A DNA stretch of 64,000 nucleotides, from positions 62,001 to 126,000 of the forward strand of contig CALURT010000002.1 of the NCBI GenBank assembly GCA_944323245.1, in the 5' to 3' direction. The notes beneath the pieces were generated by a model. It saw nothing but the letters and a program-made list of their open reading frames with translations, searched no databases and had not been told where the DNA came from. The stretch comes from an uncultured Bacteroidales bacterium (GTDB taxonomy: Bacteria > Bacteroidota > Bacteroidia > Bacteroidales > UBA932). The stretch's first letter is position 1; each line of letters begins with the position of its first letter. The translations under genes and the position numbers were made by a program. Of this stretch, positions 18,868 through 28,712 are shown piece after piece.

Positions 18868-20284
18868 AAGCGTGTTTGTAACCGTTGACCTTGTTCCACT
18901 CGCCTCTTGTGAAGTCAGGCACTTCGACAGGTGCGTTTCCGTTCTCGATTGAAATTGCCGAGAGTTCGGATACGCAGCACCATTCTGCGAGGTCATATAC
19001 GTCCATGTCGAGAGGAAGACCGTTGCGCAGGCAGTAGATAAGCCTGTAATCCATGATGAAGTCCATTCCGCCGTGTCCTCCGACTTTCCTGGCGATATCT
19101 TCAAGTTCCTTCTGGATAGGATGCTTGTACTGTTCCATGAGTGCATTCTTGACATCCTCAGGCACGAAATCGTGTGCGAAAAGTTCGTCAAGCCCGATCT
19201 GTGCGCTGACGCCTTCGGAAGCAGCCGTTTCCTGATGCTTGGAAGCCGTTTCGATATCGATCATATAGCCCTCGATCGGATACTTGTTGGCAAAGCCCTT
19301 GGTTCCTGTCAGCTGGTACAGCCTGTTGTAAGGACGAGGTGTCACCACATCGTGCTGGATCATTATGGTCTTGCCCTTTTCAGTGCTTATCATTGTCATG
19401 GTGTGGTCGCCGTTCTTGAACTCAGGGGCCGGCTGGCCGTTGTTCCTGTGCTGTTCGTAATATTCACGTCCGCAGACGGATTTGGTGTCCATGGAAACGA
19501 GAACGTTCATCTTGTCTCCTCTGTGGATGTCCATGGCCTGGCATACAGGGCCTATACCGTGGGTAGGATATACGTCTCCCCTGTGATCTCTGTTGTAGGT
19601 AAGACGCCAGTCGTTCCAGTAGCCGTCCCAATAATCGGTCAGATTGTGGATATAAGCGCCTTCTCCGTGCAGGATTTCACCGAAAAGCCCTTGCTGTGCC
19701 ATGTTGAGGGTGGTAAGCTCGAAGAAGTCGTAAACGCAGTTTTCGAGCTGCATGCAATGTTTCCTTGTTCTCTCCGAAGTGTTTATCAGATCCCAGATTT
19801 CATCGAGGGTAAGGGCTGCAGGGACTTCGATGGCAACATGCTTTCCGCATTCCATCGCATATTTTGCGATTTCCGCATGGGCCTGCCAGTTGGTGGCGAT
19901 GTAAATCAGGTCTATGTCATCCCTTTCGCAGACCTGTTTCCATACCTGGTCGTCGCCGTAATACTGCTGTGCCTCAGGCATGTTGTGGTTCTTGAGAATT
20001 TCAGCGTTCTTCTCGGTGTTTTCCTGAAGGATATCGCACAGTGCCACGACCTTGACTCCGTCTATGAAGCAATATCTCTCCACAGCTCCTGTACCCCTCG
20101 CCCCGAGTCCGATAAAGCCTATGTGCACTGTATCAATCGCAGGGGCTGCGAACTGAAGCATGCTTTCCTGACCTGCAGGACGAGCAGGGACTTCGGTACG
20201 GATGATGCCGTCCGAATTGCAGCAAGAGGCAAAGAGCGCCAATGCCATGATCGACGCAGATACCAATCCTAAAATCTTTTTCAT
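18848..20284 (-). CDS. Gfo/Idh/MocA-family oxidoreductase, GH109-like lipoprotein
   Basis: About 478 residues; an in-frame ATG two codons earlier (20290) is also possible. A lipoprotein signal (LALFASCC) precedes a Rossmann NAD-binding motif (VHIGFIGLGARGTG). The EVPAALTLDEIWDL, NCVYDFFELTTLNMAQQGLFGE and YPTHGIGPV segments match the GH109 branch, which uses bound NAD to hydrolyse alpha-N-acetylgalactosaminides. GH109 activity is inferred from this similarity and the exported location; other Gfo/Idh family reactions are possible. Confidence 0.85.
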   Translation of the reverse strand: MKKILGLVSASIMALALFASCCNSDGIIRTEVPARPAGQESMLQFAAPAIDTVHIGFIGLGARGTGAVERYCFIDGVKVVALCDILQENTEKNAEILKNHNMPEAQQYYGDDQVWKQVCERDDIDLIYIATNWQAHAEIAKYAMECGKHVAIEVPAALTLDEIWDLINTSERTRKHCMQLENCVYDFFELTTLNMAQQGLFGEILHGEGAYIHNLTDYWDGYWNDWRLTYNRDHRGDVYPTHGIGPVCQAMDIHRGDKMNVLVSMDTKSVCGREYYEQHRNNGQPAPEFKNGDHTMTMISTEKGKTIMIQHDVVTPRPYNRLYQLTGTKGFANKYPIEGYMIDIETASKHQETAASEGVSAQIGLDELFAHDFVPEDVKNALMEQYKHPIQKELEDIARKVGGHGGMDFIMDYRLIYCLRNGLPLDMDVYDLAEWCCVSELSAISIENGNAPVEVPDFTRGEWNKVNGYKHAFKDGAK

Positions 20285-20304
20285 AATCATTTAGTGTTTA
20301 AATA

Positions 20305-21048
20305 TTATAAATATGGTTGTATTCCTTTCCACGAAGCAGGCAGCGGCGCTTCGATATCCAATTCTATCTTTTTGACAGGGTGGACGAAGACTATCCTCCG
20401 TGCATGCAGGCAAATCCCTCCGTCAGGATTGGACCTGTCAGCCCCGTATTTCAGGTCGCCTTTTATTACCATGCCCTTGTCGGCAAGCTGGCAGCGTATC
20501 TGATGATGCCTTCCTGTCAGAAGGGCGACCTCCACGAGCCAGTACCTGTCAGTCTTTCCGAGGAGAAAATATTTCAGTTTCGCAAGTTTCGCATCCTTCC
20601 GTTCCGAAACATTTCCATGGAACATGTACGACTTGTTCCGGGCCTCATTCCTGACAATATACCCCTCCAGCATCGCTTCCGGCGGCTGCGGTTCCTCGCA
20701 TACCAATGCCCAATATGTCTTGCGGACCTCCCCGTTTCGGAACATCGCGTTCATCCTTTCGAGCGCCTTTGACGTCTTGGAAAGGATCACGGCGCCGCTG
20801 ACCGGCCTGTCGAGACGGTGCGGGACACCGAGAAAAACATGCCCCGTCTTGGCGTCCCTCATGGCTATAAATGCCTTATACAAATCCACTAAGGTCTCGT
20901 CATTCGTCTTGTCTCCCTGCACTATCTCCCCCACCTTCTTGTTCACTATCAGAAGATGATTGTCCTCATACAAAATCCTGCTCCCGGCATCTTCATATTC
21001 CTCTTCCGTCAATTTCCTGTACGCTTTACGAACAATACTGTCATCCAT
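20305..21048 (-). CDS. RluA-family pseudouridine synthase
   Basis: 247 residues. The catalytic motif HRLDRPVSGAVILSKT contains the active Asp, and LTGRHHQIRCQLADKG is the second conserved block. It converts specific uridines of rRNA or tRNA to pseudouridine; the target cannot be read from the sequence. No S4 domain is present. A TATCTTTG box lies on the minus strand at 21070-21077, about 20 bases before the start. Confidence 0.9.
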   Translation of the reverse strand: MDDSIVRKAYRKLTEEEYEDAGSRILYEDNHLLIVNKKVGEIVQGDKTNDETLVDLYKAFIAMRDAKTGHVFLGVPHRLDRPVSGAVILSKTSKALERMNAMFRNGEVRKTYWALVCEEPQPPEAMLEGYIVRNEARNKSYMFHGNVSERKDAKLAKLKYFLLGKTDRYWLVEVALLTGRHHQIRCQLADKGMVIKGDLKYGADRSNPDGGICLHARRIVFVHPVKKIELDIEAPLPASWKGIQPYL

Positions 21049-21069
21049 CTCTTCAACGCATTATCATGA

Positions 21070-21077
21070 CAAAGATA
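21070..21077 (-). promoter_or_regulatory. -7 box TATCTTTG for the pseudouridine synthase gene
   Basis: Perfect TAnnTTTG match, with a TTG 18 bases upstream on the minus strand. Confidence 0.5.
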
Positions 21078-21355
21078 AACCAAGTTTTCATATTTCAAGC
21101 ATCAAAATAAAAAATCTGCAAACGCCTGTGAAGGCTGCTGCCGGCTGCCACGGTGAAATTCCCATGACTGACACTTCTTTTCCGGCAGACATGACATTTT
21201 GACACGTTTTTACAGGAAAAAGCCAATGGCACAGGATTGGATATATGGCAGTCGTCTTTCCGAAGACCTTGAAAAGAGGCGGCACGGAAGACGGGACACG
21301 GCTGAAGCCTGTCCGCAGAAACAAACGATAATAAATAAAAAGGAGAACATATATT
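21078..21355 (+). promoter_or_regulatory. dnaK upstream region
   Basis: The gap between the divergent pseudouridine synthase and dnaK genes is 307 bases. It holds no convincing gene. TGACATTTTGACA at 21192-21204 could be part of a stress promoter or operator, and AAAAAGGAGA at 21340-21349 is a good ribosome binding site for dnaK. No CIRCE element was recognised. Confidence 0.3.
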
Positions 21356-23251
21356 ATGGGAAAAATCATTGGTATTGACTTGGGAACCACGAATTCATGC
21401 GTGGCAGTCATGGAAGGTAACGAGCCTACGGTAATCATAAACAACGAAGGCCAGAGGACCACTCCGTCAGTAGTTGCGTTTACCGACGGCGGCGAAAGGA
21501 AAATAGGCAACCCGGCCAAAAGACAGGCCATCACCAATCCTCACAAAACCGTATTCTCCATCAAGAGATTCATGGGTGAGACTTACGATCAGGTGACCAA
21601 GGAAGTCGAAAGGATGCCGTACAAGGTAGTCCGCGGCGAAAACAATACGCCGAGAGTTGACATTGACGGCAGACTCTACACTCCGCAGGAAATCTCCGCC
21701 ATGATTCTTCAGAAAATGAAGAAAACAGCGGAAGAATATTTGAGACAAGATGTTACGGAAGCCGTCATCACTGTTCCTGCATACTTCTCGGATTCGCAGA
21801 GACAAGCCACGAAGGAAGCCGGAAAAATCGCAGGTCTCGATGTGAAACGTATCATCAACGAGCCGACCGCAGCAGCCCTTGCATACGGTCTTGACAAGAA
21901 AAACAAGGACATGAAGATAGCCGTCTATGACCTCGGTGGCGGTACATTCGATATTTCCATCATGGAACTCGGCGACGGCGTATTCGAAGTGAAATCCACC
22001 AACGGTGACACCCACCTCGGAGGAGATGATTTCGACCAGGTCATCATAGACTGGTTGGCATCGGAATTTGCCGCAGAAAACGGCGGAATCGACCTGAAGA
22101 AAGACCCTATGGCCCTCCAGAGGCTGAAAGAAGCTGCCGAAAAGGCGAAAATCGAACTTTCAAGCCAGACTTCTACGGAAATCAACCTGCCGTACATCAT
22201 GCCGGTCGACGGTATTCCTAAACACCTTGTTAAGACCCTGACCCGTGCAAAGTTCGAGCAGCTTGCCGACAGTCTTATCCAAAGGACCATCGAACCGTGC
22301 CGCAAGGCTCTTGCAGACGCAGGCTATTCCGCTTCCGACATAGACGAAGTATTGCTCGTGGGAGGTTCCACCCGTATTCCTGCAATTCAGGCAATCGTGG
22401 AGAAATTCTTCGGAAAAGCTCCTAACAAGAGCGTCAATCCGGATGAAGTCGTAGCCATCGGAGCCGCAATTCAGGGCGGTGTACTTGCCGGAGATGTCAA
22501 GGACGTGCTTCTGCTTGACGTGACGCCGCTTTCTCTCGGTATCGAGACCCTCGGCGGAGTAATGACGAAACTTATCGACGCCAACACCACCGTCCCTACA
22601 AGGAAGTCGCAGATATTCTCTACGGCAGCGGACAATCAGCCGTCAGTTGAAATCCATGTACTTCAGGGAGAAAGGCCAATGGCCAAAGACAACAAGGAAA
22701 TCGGCAAGTTCCACCTCGACGGTATCGCACCGGCTCCAAGGGGAATCCCTCAGATAGAAGTCACCTTCGACATTGATGCCAACGGTATCCTCAACGTATC
22801 CGCAAAGGATAAGGCTACCGGCAAGGAACAGAATATCAGAATCGAAGCGTCTTCCGGACTGAGCGAGGATGAAATCAAAAGGATGCGTGACGAAGCCAAG
22901 GCCAACGAGGCAGCCGACAACGCCGAAAGGGAGAGAGTCGACAAGATCAACAACGCCGATGCCCTCTGCTTCCAGACGGAAAAGAACCTCAAGGAATACG
23001 GAGACAAGATTCCTGCAGACAAGAAGTCCGCTATCGAATCAGCTCTCAACAACCTGAAGGAAGCTGTCAAGAATCAGAACATCAGCGATATAGACAAATA
23101 CAATTCCGAACTTGAAGCCGCATGGCATGCCGCATCGGAAGACATGGCCAAAGCAGCTCAGGGAGGACAGTCCGGACCTCAGGGACCTTATCAGAACGGA
23201 CCGCAAGGACCGCAGAACGGGCCTGACAATCAGGGACCTGACGAACAGTAA
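21356..23251 (+). CDS. dnaK: Molecular chaperone DnaK (Hsp70)
   Basis: 631 residues. The ATPase domain shows [26 protein letters not shown] and [14 protein letters not shown]; the substrate-binding domain begins after the linker [16 protein letters not shown]. The helical lid follows to about residue 600. The C-terminal tail is Gly/Pro/Asn/Gln-rich ([16 protein letters not shown]) and ends GPDEQ, without the acidic EEVK-type end found in most bacterial DnaK proteins. dnaJ and grpE are not adjacent. A strong terminator follows. Confidence 0.97.
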   Translation: MGKIIGIDLGTTNSCVAVMEGNEPTVIINNEGQRTTPSVVAFTDGGERKIGNPAKRQAITNPHKTVFSIKRFMGETYDQVTKEVERMPYKVVRGENNTPRVDIDGRLYTPQEISAMILQKMKKTAEEYLRQDVTEAVITVPAYFSDSQRQATKEAGKIAGLDVKRIINEPTAAALAYGLDKKNKDMKIAVYDLGGGTFDISIMELGDGVFEVKSTNGDTHLGGDDFDQVIIDWLASEFAAENGGIDLKKDPMALQRLKEAAEKAKIELSSQTSTEINLPYIMPVDGIPKHLVKTLTRAKFEQLADSLIQRTIEPCRKALADAGYSASDIDEVLLVGGSTRIPAIQAIVEKFFGKAPNKSVNPDEVVAIGAAIQGGVLAGDVKDVLLLDVTPLSLGIETLGGVMTKLIDANTTVPTRKSQIFSTAADNQPSVEIHVLQGERPMAKDNKEIGKFHLDGIAPAPRGIPQIEVTFDIDANGILNVSAKDKATGKEQNIRIEASSGLSEDEIKRMRDEAKANEAADNAERERVDKINNADALCFQTEKNLKEYGDKIPADKKSAIESALNNLKEAVKNQNISDIDKYNSELEAAWHAASEDMAKAAQGGQSGPQGPYQNGPQGPQNGPDNQGPDEQ

Positions 23252-23264
23252 CAATATCGCCAAG

Positions 23265-23296
23265 CAAAAAGATGCCGCTCATGCGGCATCTTTTTT
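23265..23296 (+). terminator. Rho-independent terminator of dnaK
   Basis: AAAGATGCCGC/GCGGCATCTTT hairpin with a four-base loop and a T-tract, 14 bases after the stop codon. Confidence 0.9.
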
Positions 23297-23332
23297 GCTT
23301 AACGGGCGACCGACAAACTAAAAAAATCATAC

Positions 23333-24691
23333 ATGACAACAGCATTAATTATCGCAGTATTCGTGATAGGATACGTTTTCATCACATTGGAAAGCGTAAC
23401 CAAACTGAACAAATCGGCCATAGCGTTGTTCATGGCCGTCCTCTGCTGGAGCATATACAATATCGGCTTCGGAATTACTCCTGAAGGCACAGCGGGGTTT
23501 TCAAGTTCTCTTGCCGAAACTTGCGAAATCATCCTTTTCCTGATGGGCGCAATGACCATCGTGGAAGTCGTCGACCGCAACGGAGGCTTCAATTTCGTCA
23601 AGGAAAGGCTCAAGGCCAAGACCAAACGGGGACTTTTATGGAAAATCACCGTAGTGACCTTCTTCCTTTCAGCCGTGCTTGACAACATGACCACAGCCAT
23701 AGTGATGGTCATGGTCCTGAACAAACTCATATCCGGAACTTCCGACAAACTGAAAATGGCGGCCATGGTAATCCTCGCAGCCAATGCGGGCGGAGCGTTC
23801 TCCCCTATCGGAGACGTCACGACCATAATGCTTTGGGTAAAAGGCAATGTTTCATCCCTCGGAATCATCAAGGAAGCGTTCCTGCCGTCAATCATTTCAG
23901 TACTCGTCCCGGCACTCATACTGCACTTCACCCTGAAAGGCGAAATTACCGTCCCTGAAGATGAGGTGCAGGCAGAAAATTCCGAAAGCGAACTGAGCAG
24001 AGGCGCAAAGCTCAGCGTACTCTTTATCGGAGTAGGCGGACTGCTTTTGGTCCCTGTCTTCAGAGCTCTCACCGGACTTCCTCCATTCATGGGTATCATG
24101 CTCGTCCTCTCGATCCTGTGGATAGTCACGGAGCTCATCTTCCATCAGAAGAGATACAGGAAAGTCGATTTTGCCACCTTGCCTGACGTGAGCAAGCTGC
24201 TCCATAAGATAGATCTGAGCACGATACTCTTTTTCCTCGGCATACTCACGGCCGTGAGCGCATTGAGCCAGACCGGAGTACTGAAAAGTCTCGGCGAACT
24301 CCTTGACCGGACATTCGACGGCAATCCATACCTTGTCACAGGCATAATAGGCCTCCTGTCCGCAGTCATAGACAACGTACCTCTCGTGGCAAGTTGCATG
24401 GGTATGTATGACATAGCTACGCCTGACACCATGGCGGCAGTGGCAGGTTCGGCAGAAGCCGTTTCCCAACTCGCCACATACGGAGTGGACGGTACGTTCT
24501 GGTCACTGCTTGCATATTGCGCCGGAGTAGGCGGAAGCATACTCATAATCGGTTCCTCTGCAGGCGTCGTGGTCATGGGCATAGAGAAAATATCCTTCGG
24601 ATGGTATCTCAAGCATATTTCAGGACTCGCCCTGATCGGATATCTGGCAGGTATTCTCATGTTCTGGCTTCAGAATACGTTTATTTTTTAA
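23333..24691 (+). CDS. nhaD: NhaD-type Na+/H+ antiporter
   Basis: 452 residues with about eleven hydrophobic segments of the ArsB/NhaD ion-transporter superfamily. Conserved segments include FLSAVLDNMTTAIVMVMVL, AANAGGAFSPIGDVTTIMLW and LLSAVIDNVPLVASCMGMYD (two inverted DN-containing elements with the GDVTT signature of NhaD). It would exchange Na+ for H+ across the inner membrane, using the Na+ gradient that the Na+-NQR complex (31212-37181) also drives. It is probably transcribed alone. Confidence 0.88.
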   Translation: MTTALIIAVFVIGYVFITLESVTKLNKSAIALFMAVLCWSIYNIGFGITPEGTAGFSSSLAETCEIILFLMGAMTIVEVVDRNGGFNFVKERLKAKTKRGLLWKITVVTFFLSAVLDNMTTAIVMVMVLNKLISGTSDKLKMAAMVILAANAGGAFSPIGDVTTIMLWVKGNVSSLGIIKEAFLPSIISVLVPALILHFTLKGEITVPEDEVQAENSESELSRGAKLSVLFIGVGGLLLVPVFRALTGLPPFMGIMLVLSILWIVTELIFHQKRYRKVDFATLPDVSKLLHKIDLSTILFFLGILTAVSALSQTGVLKSLGELLDRTFDGNPYLVTGIIGLLSAVIDNVPLVASCMGMYDIATPDTMAAVAGSAEAVSQLATYGVDGTFWSLLAYCAGVGGSILIIGSSAGVVVMGIEKISFGWYLKHISGLALIGYLAGILMFWLQNTFIF

Positions 24692-24709
24692 CGATACATT
24701 TTAATCCTG

Positions 24710-27427
24710 TCAATAACGATAGCGGCCATAGAGGTCGGAGTCGTAGCCGGAAGGGTAATGGGATGCCCAACTGCAACAGTGGAGGAGCGATTTCAACAGC
24801 GCTCCTCCACTGTTGTGTAACGTCACTCCGAACAGATACGGTTTCCCGTCGTAATACGCTTCCGCAAATTCCCTGTCTGTATAATAATACGTGCGGTCAG
24901 GTGCATTCCTGTCTTTGAACGGATCATACAGTTCCGCATCATACGGCCCGAGAATGCCCCATCTGAACACTTCGCAGGCGCGGGCATCCGGATTGGCCAT
25001 TGAAAGCTCGGCGAAAGTCCGCTGCGGAACCCAGTCGCGGATAAAGTCCCCGATAGCATAGTTTCTCATCGGCGCAGCGCTTGGCGAAGGTGTAGGATCT
25101 CCGGTATAGGAAAGCCTTATGTATTTATCGGAGGAAGACTGCGGGAATGCAGCCACCAATTCAGAAGACGAAGACGTCGGGTGCAGATTCCATATCATCC
25201 GCACATTGCACTCGAACATCGAGCCCTCGTCCCATTCGACATAAGGTCCGCACTCCAACATGAGGCATACATCCATTTTCACCTCCCGATAATATTCCCG
25301 ACCGGTGAGCGGATTCGTCCTCACGAAGCGCACTGCATAAGGTCCTGATCCGTCTATGCCGAATTCCAAAGTCAGGGTCCGCTCTGTGCCGGCGTTTATA
25401 TTATGTACCCTCAGTTCCGTACTCGGCGCATCCGTGCCGTTCTCCCATACCCTGTCCCACTGCAGATGCCTCAGCCTTATTTCGCTTTCCGGAAGGTCCT
25501 CCGCATCGGCGAAAGAGGTAAAGGATTTGTTGTACTTGCCGTTATATGTCAGGAATACCCTGTTTTCCACGATACCGAGGTCGGACGGCACTTCTCCGAA
25601 TACGGGATGCACCGACAGGACGGCTGCATCGGGATCTTTATATCCGACGGTCCCTGAATACGATGCAGAGACATTGACGGTCTTGCCCTGACCGGAAGTT
25701 CCCGCAGACAGGGCTGCAATCATGCCTTCACCCGTATCCGGATCGTATTCCCAGACATCCGCCACCGAATTGTCCGCTATCGAGACTTCAACATCGCCAT
25801 AGCAGCGTTCATACAGGACGGCATTGAAATCCTCTTTGGTCAGAGTGCCTCCGGCTCCGTCACTCATGACGGCGGAAAATGCGGTATATTCGTCTTCTTT
25901 CAGGGAAGTCCTGTCAAGCAGGACCTCGATTTCCGGTATATCCGCCTGTCCGCTGCGTGCCACCTTCTTGCCTGAAACCGACTCTATCTCCATATCGAAA
26001 GCACAGCGTTTAATCAAGGTGAGACGGATTGATTTCTTTCCCGTCCCGAAGTATCCGACAGGGTCATAATCTATCCTTACGTATTCATTCTCAGCACTTC
26101 TTATGTCATCTCCCCCTCTCAAATCCATATATAGTTCTTCAGGACCCCCACCTGTATTGACGGTAATGGTCAGATCTCCTCCGAAGGTGGCATTGAACGG
26201 GATATCCACCGTCTGGGCGACGAAAAGATTCTTCAGTTCACCGAGTGAGACATAATCATCCGTAGGATCCCTGACCGTCACCTCGCACACGGCTTCGGCA
26301 TCCAATACCGGGGAATATACCGTGACCGTTGTTGTCCCTCTCCTCAGACCGTAGACACCTCCGAGCAGATCCACAGCGGCTACGGACGGATCAGCCACAG
26401 TGTATTCAAGGACATCATAATTCATGACCTTGCAGTACAGCAATTCATATTTTCCGACAAAGAGGTCCAACCTGTCCGTTTCCAAGTCCAATTCCGCATT
26501 TTTCACGTCTACACGATACGATACTTCGAAAATCCCGGCTTCCGTGACGGAAAATGTCACGTCATACCTCTTGTTCCTCTCTATCTTATAGTCCAGCAGT
26601 ATCCTGTATTCTATATCAGCCGTTTTCAGCCCTGCAGTATTGACAATTTTCCCGGTTATTTCCATGTAAGGGATATTTTCAGGAAAATCCGTCCATGGGG
26701 ACGGCGGTTCGGAAGAGTCTGGTGGAAGTACGTTGGCACTTGACATGTCTTCCGGCACAAGAAAGGCGACGGCCTCGCCGTCATGCAGTTTCAGACACTC
26801 CCCTACAGCATCGCTGTCACCGTCCGCCCTCCTGACCGGAGCCGTATTGGGGCTGAAAGGGGTTATTGTCATAGGGACCGACCTGAACTGCACCGACTGC
26901 AGCTCTATGGCGAGGTCCTTTGGACATTCGAATCTCAGCGAAATTTCCGCCGCAAGGCTTTTCAGGGATACGGCATACTCTGTCTTCTCCGCCGTATCTA
27001 TTTCAAATTCGGCCGACATCGGAAGCATACCGTCCCTTACCAACCCTGTGATATCCCCGATTTCATAAACATGGCTTCTCATTTCTTCCATTGTCAGCGG
27101 CACATCTTCATTTCCGGCATTAGCCATGACGAAGGCCGTGTATCTGCAGCCATGATACAGTTCCGCGGAGAATGTCCCCGTCCCTGCCGTTTCATAATAT
27201 TCTTCATGAAACAGCAGTCCGCCTTCATCATATACAGCTATCTTCAGGTCGGATATTCCGGCTTTTTCCGCAAGCATTCCCTCCACTACGCCTTTGGAAA
27301 CCGGGCTACCGATAATGAAGTCCACTTTCACGGTTTCATTCATTCCGGACACTTCCGTCAGTTCCCGCAGGGTGCATGATGCCATGACAGCAATGATTGC
27401 CGTCATGACGATTAGCGACTTTCCCAT
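24710..27427 (-). CDS. Large surface lipoprotein, fimbrillin-like (DUF4906-type) with Ig-like domain
   Basis: 905 residues with lipobox AVMASC at Cys18. The N-terminal third resembles Bacteroidales fimbrillin/DUF4906 proteins: ISDLKIAVYDEGGLL, a Tyr/Ala YTAFVMANAG strand, LPMSAEFE, AVAFLVPEDM and YMEITGKIVN. At about residues 305-385 a BIG2-like Ig domain is visible (VADPSVAAVDLLGGVYGLRR, then GTTTVTVY). The remaining 500 residues are beta-rich and unassigned. It lies ten bases after the 27437-28522 gene, so both lipoproteins are probably one operon and may form a surface assembly. Confidence 0.7.
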   Translation of the reverse strand: MGKSLIVMTAIIAVMASCTLRELTEVSGMNETVKVDFIIGSPVSKGVVEGMLAEKAGISDLKIAVYDEGGLLFHEEYYETAGTGTFSAELYHGCRYTAFVMANAGNEDVPLTMEEMRSHVYEIGDITGLVRDGMLPMSAEFEIDTAEKTEYAVSLKSLAAEISLRFECPKDLAIELQSVQFRSVPMTITPFSPNTAPVRRADGDSDAVGECLKLHDGEAVAFLVPEDMSSANVLPPDSSEPPSPWTDFPENIPYMEITGKIVNTAGLKTADIEYRILLDYKIERNKRYDVTFSVTEAGIFEVSYRVDVKNAELDLETDRLDLFVGKYELLYCKVMNYDVLEYTVADPSVAAVDLLGGVYGLRRGTTTVTVYSPVLDAEAVCEVTVRDPTDDYVSLGELKNLFVAQTVDIPFNATFGGDLTITVNTGGGPEELYMDLRGGDDIRSAENEYVRIDYDPVGYFGTGKKSIRLTLIKRCAFDMEIESVSGKKVARSGQADIPEIEVLLDRTSLKEDEYTAFSAVMSDGAGGTLTKEDFNAVLYERCYGDVEVSIADNSVADVWEYDPDTGEGMIAALSAGTSGQGKTVNVSASYSGTVGYKDPDAAVLSVHPVFGEVPSDLGIVENRVFLTYNGKYNKSFTSFADAEDLPESEIRLRHLQWDRVWENGTDAPSTELRVHNINAGTERTLTLEFGIDGSGPYAVRFVRTNPLTGREYYREVKMDVCLMLECGPYVEWDEGSMFECNVRMIWNLHPTSSSSELVAAFPQSSSDKYIRLSYTGDPTPSPSAAPMRNYAIGDFIRDWVPQRTFAELSMANPDARACEVFRWGILGPYDAELYDPFKDRNAPDRTYYYTDREFAEAYYDGKPYLFGVTLHNSGGALLKSLLHCCSWASHYPSGYDSDLYGRYRY

Positions 27428-27436
27428 AGGCCGAAT

Positions 27437-28522
27437 TTATTTCAATACGTAATCGGAAACGTTTTTAAGCCCCACAAGTCCGAAATACGACTCGACTATA
27501 TCTCCGTTCAGACACACTTCCCGGCCGAGCATTTCCGGATGTTCGGCGAGATTGAGCATGTCCCTCACGTCGCCTGATGGCAATTGTACTGCGATACAGC
27601 TCTCCCTTGACGATACCGATTTGCGTGCGGCAATGATCAGATTGGTGGCTGATTCGAACGGCGGATTGAAAGAAGCCGACGACGATGTAAGGTCTCCGCC
27701 TACGATGAATCCGTTCACCCAGACGTCCTTCATCCCTATGCTTGCCTTTGCCTGACTTACGGTCAGGGCATTGTCATGGGCGGCACCCTTGTTGTCCTCC
27801 CCTCCGATGACGAAAGACTCGTCAAGCCATATTCTCGTGGTGTCAAGACTGATTGAAATCCCTTTCTCAGCCCTGTCGCTATGTGAGACGGCTACCCTGA
27901 GAGTCATCACCTCCTGAGCTGCCAACACCCTCGTCAGCAATACATTCTCCTTTCCCTCGTTCATCATGACGAGAGACACGCTTCCGGGCTTGAAATATGC
28001 GATTCTTTTCTCCGTGTAGGCATACATCAGCCGTCCCGCATCCGATTGCAGGAACAGCACGCCTCCCGGATATTCCGTCAGGAAATCGGGAGAAACATCG
28101 AGTCTTACGCCGGAATTGATTTGCCGGCATTGGAGATGCACGGAGGCATCTCCTCCGGCAGGCACGACAGTGCACTGCTCGTCTCCGAACTGAGGTTCGG
28201 AGAATGCCGGCACCTCGAAATCGGACGACCTCACGTAAACGTGATAACTGCCGGCGTCCAAAGAAAACTCTTCTTCCGCATCGCAGTAAAGTCCGTCGAA
28301 AACGATGTCACCGTTCTCTTTCCTGATCGTAAGCAGAAAATCGTTGGTGTCAGGAAGTTCCATGGATACCTTGGACACTTCCGACGGATTGGCATAGAAT
28401 TTCAGCCTCAACCGGCCTTTCCCGGCTTCGGGATCATCACCGGGGCCTTTTTCGCAGGCTGAAAACAAAAATGAAAACATGAAAACCGCAGTCAAAGCGG
28501 CAAAAAATCCGAAACTCCTCAT
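27437..28522 (-). CDS. Surface lipoprotein with DUF4493-like and DUF6359-like domains
   Basis: 361 residues with lipobox FLFSAC. The N-terminal half (SMELPDTNDFLLTIRKENGD, YHVYVRSSDFEVPAFSEPQF) matches the DUF4493 pattern of Bacteroidales adhesin-associated lipoproteins. The C-terminal 110 residues (LTVSQAKASIGMKDVWVNGF, CIAVQLPSGDVRDMLNL, LGREVCLNGDIVESYFG) look like the OB-fold DUF6359. No enzyme motif is seen. It is the upstream member of the two-lipoprotein operon. Confidence 0.7.
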   Translation of the reverse strand: MRSFGFFAALTAVFMFSFLFSACEKGPGDDPEAGKGRLRLKFYANPSEVSKVSMELPDTNDFLLTIRKENGDIVFDGLYCDAEEEFSLDAGSYHVYVRSSDFEVPAFSEPQFGDEQCTVVPAGGDASVHLQCRQINSGVRLDVSPDFLTEYPGGVLFLQSDAGRLMYAYTEKRIAYFKPGSVSLVMMNEGKENVLLTRVLAAQEVMTLRVAVSHSDRAEKGISISLDTTRIWLDESFVIGGEDNKGAAHDNALTVSQAKASIGMKDVWVNGFIVGGDLTSSSASFNPPFESATNLIIAARKSVSSRESCIAVQLPSGDVRDMLNLAEHPEMLGREVCLNGDIVESYFGLVGLKNVSDYVLK

Positions 28523-28618
28523 ATCTTACTCCTTTTTTATTGAACATTCATCCGACAATCCGTAGGCTTACGGATAACGGACATGGACAAAAATAGGAAT
28601 AATGCAAGCAACGGAATG

Positions 28619-28658
28619 TCGAAAAAAGAAAAAGCTGAAAATGTTTTTCTTTTTTCGA
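28619..28658. repeat. 15-bp perfect AT-rich inverted repeat
   Basis: TCGAAAAAAGAAAAA (28619-28633) pairs perfectly with TTTTTCTTTTTTCGA (28644-28658) around a ten-base loop. It lies downstream of the helicase gene and upstream of the lipoprotein operon, both on the minus strand. It may end helicase transcription, although the tail is not a classic T-tract. Confidence 0.55.
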
Positions 28659-28671
28659 CGGTTTTGCTACC

Positions 28672-28712
28672 GCCAGATCCTTCCGCTCGCTTCGCTCGGT
28701 CAGGATGACAGG
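28672..28712 (-). repeat. Dispersed TGTCATCCTGA-type repeat overlapping the helicase stop
   Basis: On the minus strand the unit reads CTGTCATCCTGACCGAGCG, then AAGCGAGCGGAAGGATCT. Its TGA is the stop codon of the helicase gene (28700-28702), and its first bases encode the helicase's last Leu-Ser-Ser. Confidence 0.65.

Noticed and set aside
19073..20272. 399-codon open frame opposite the GH109-like gene
   Set aside because: Shadow of a conserved coding sequence, no promoter or ribosome site and no domain pattern.
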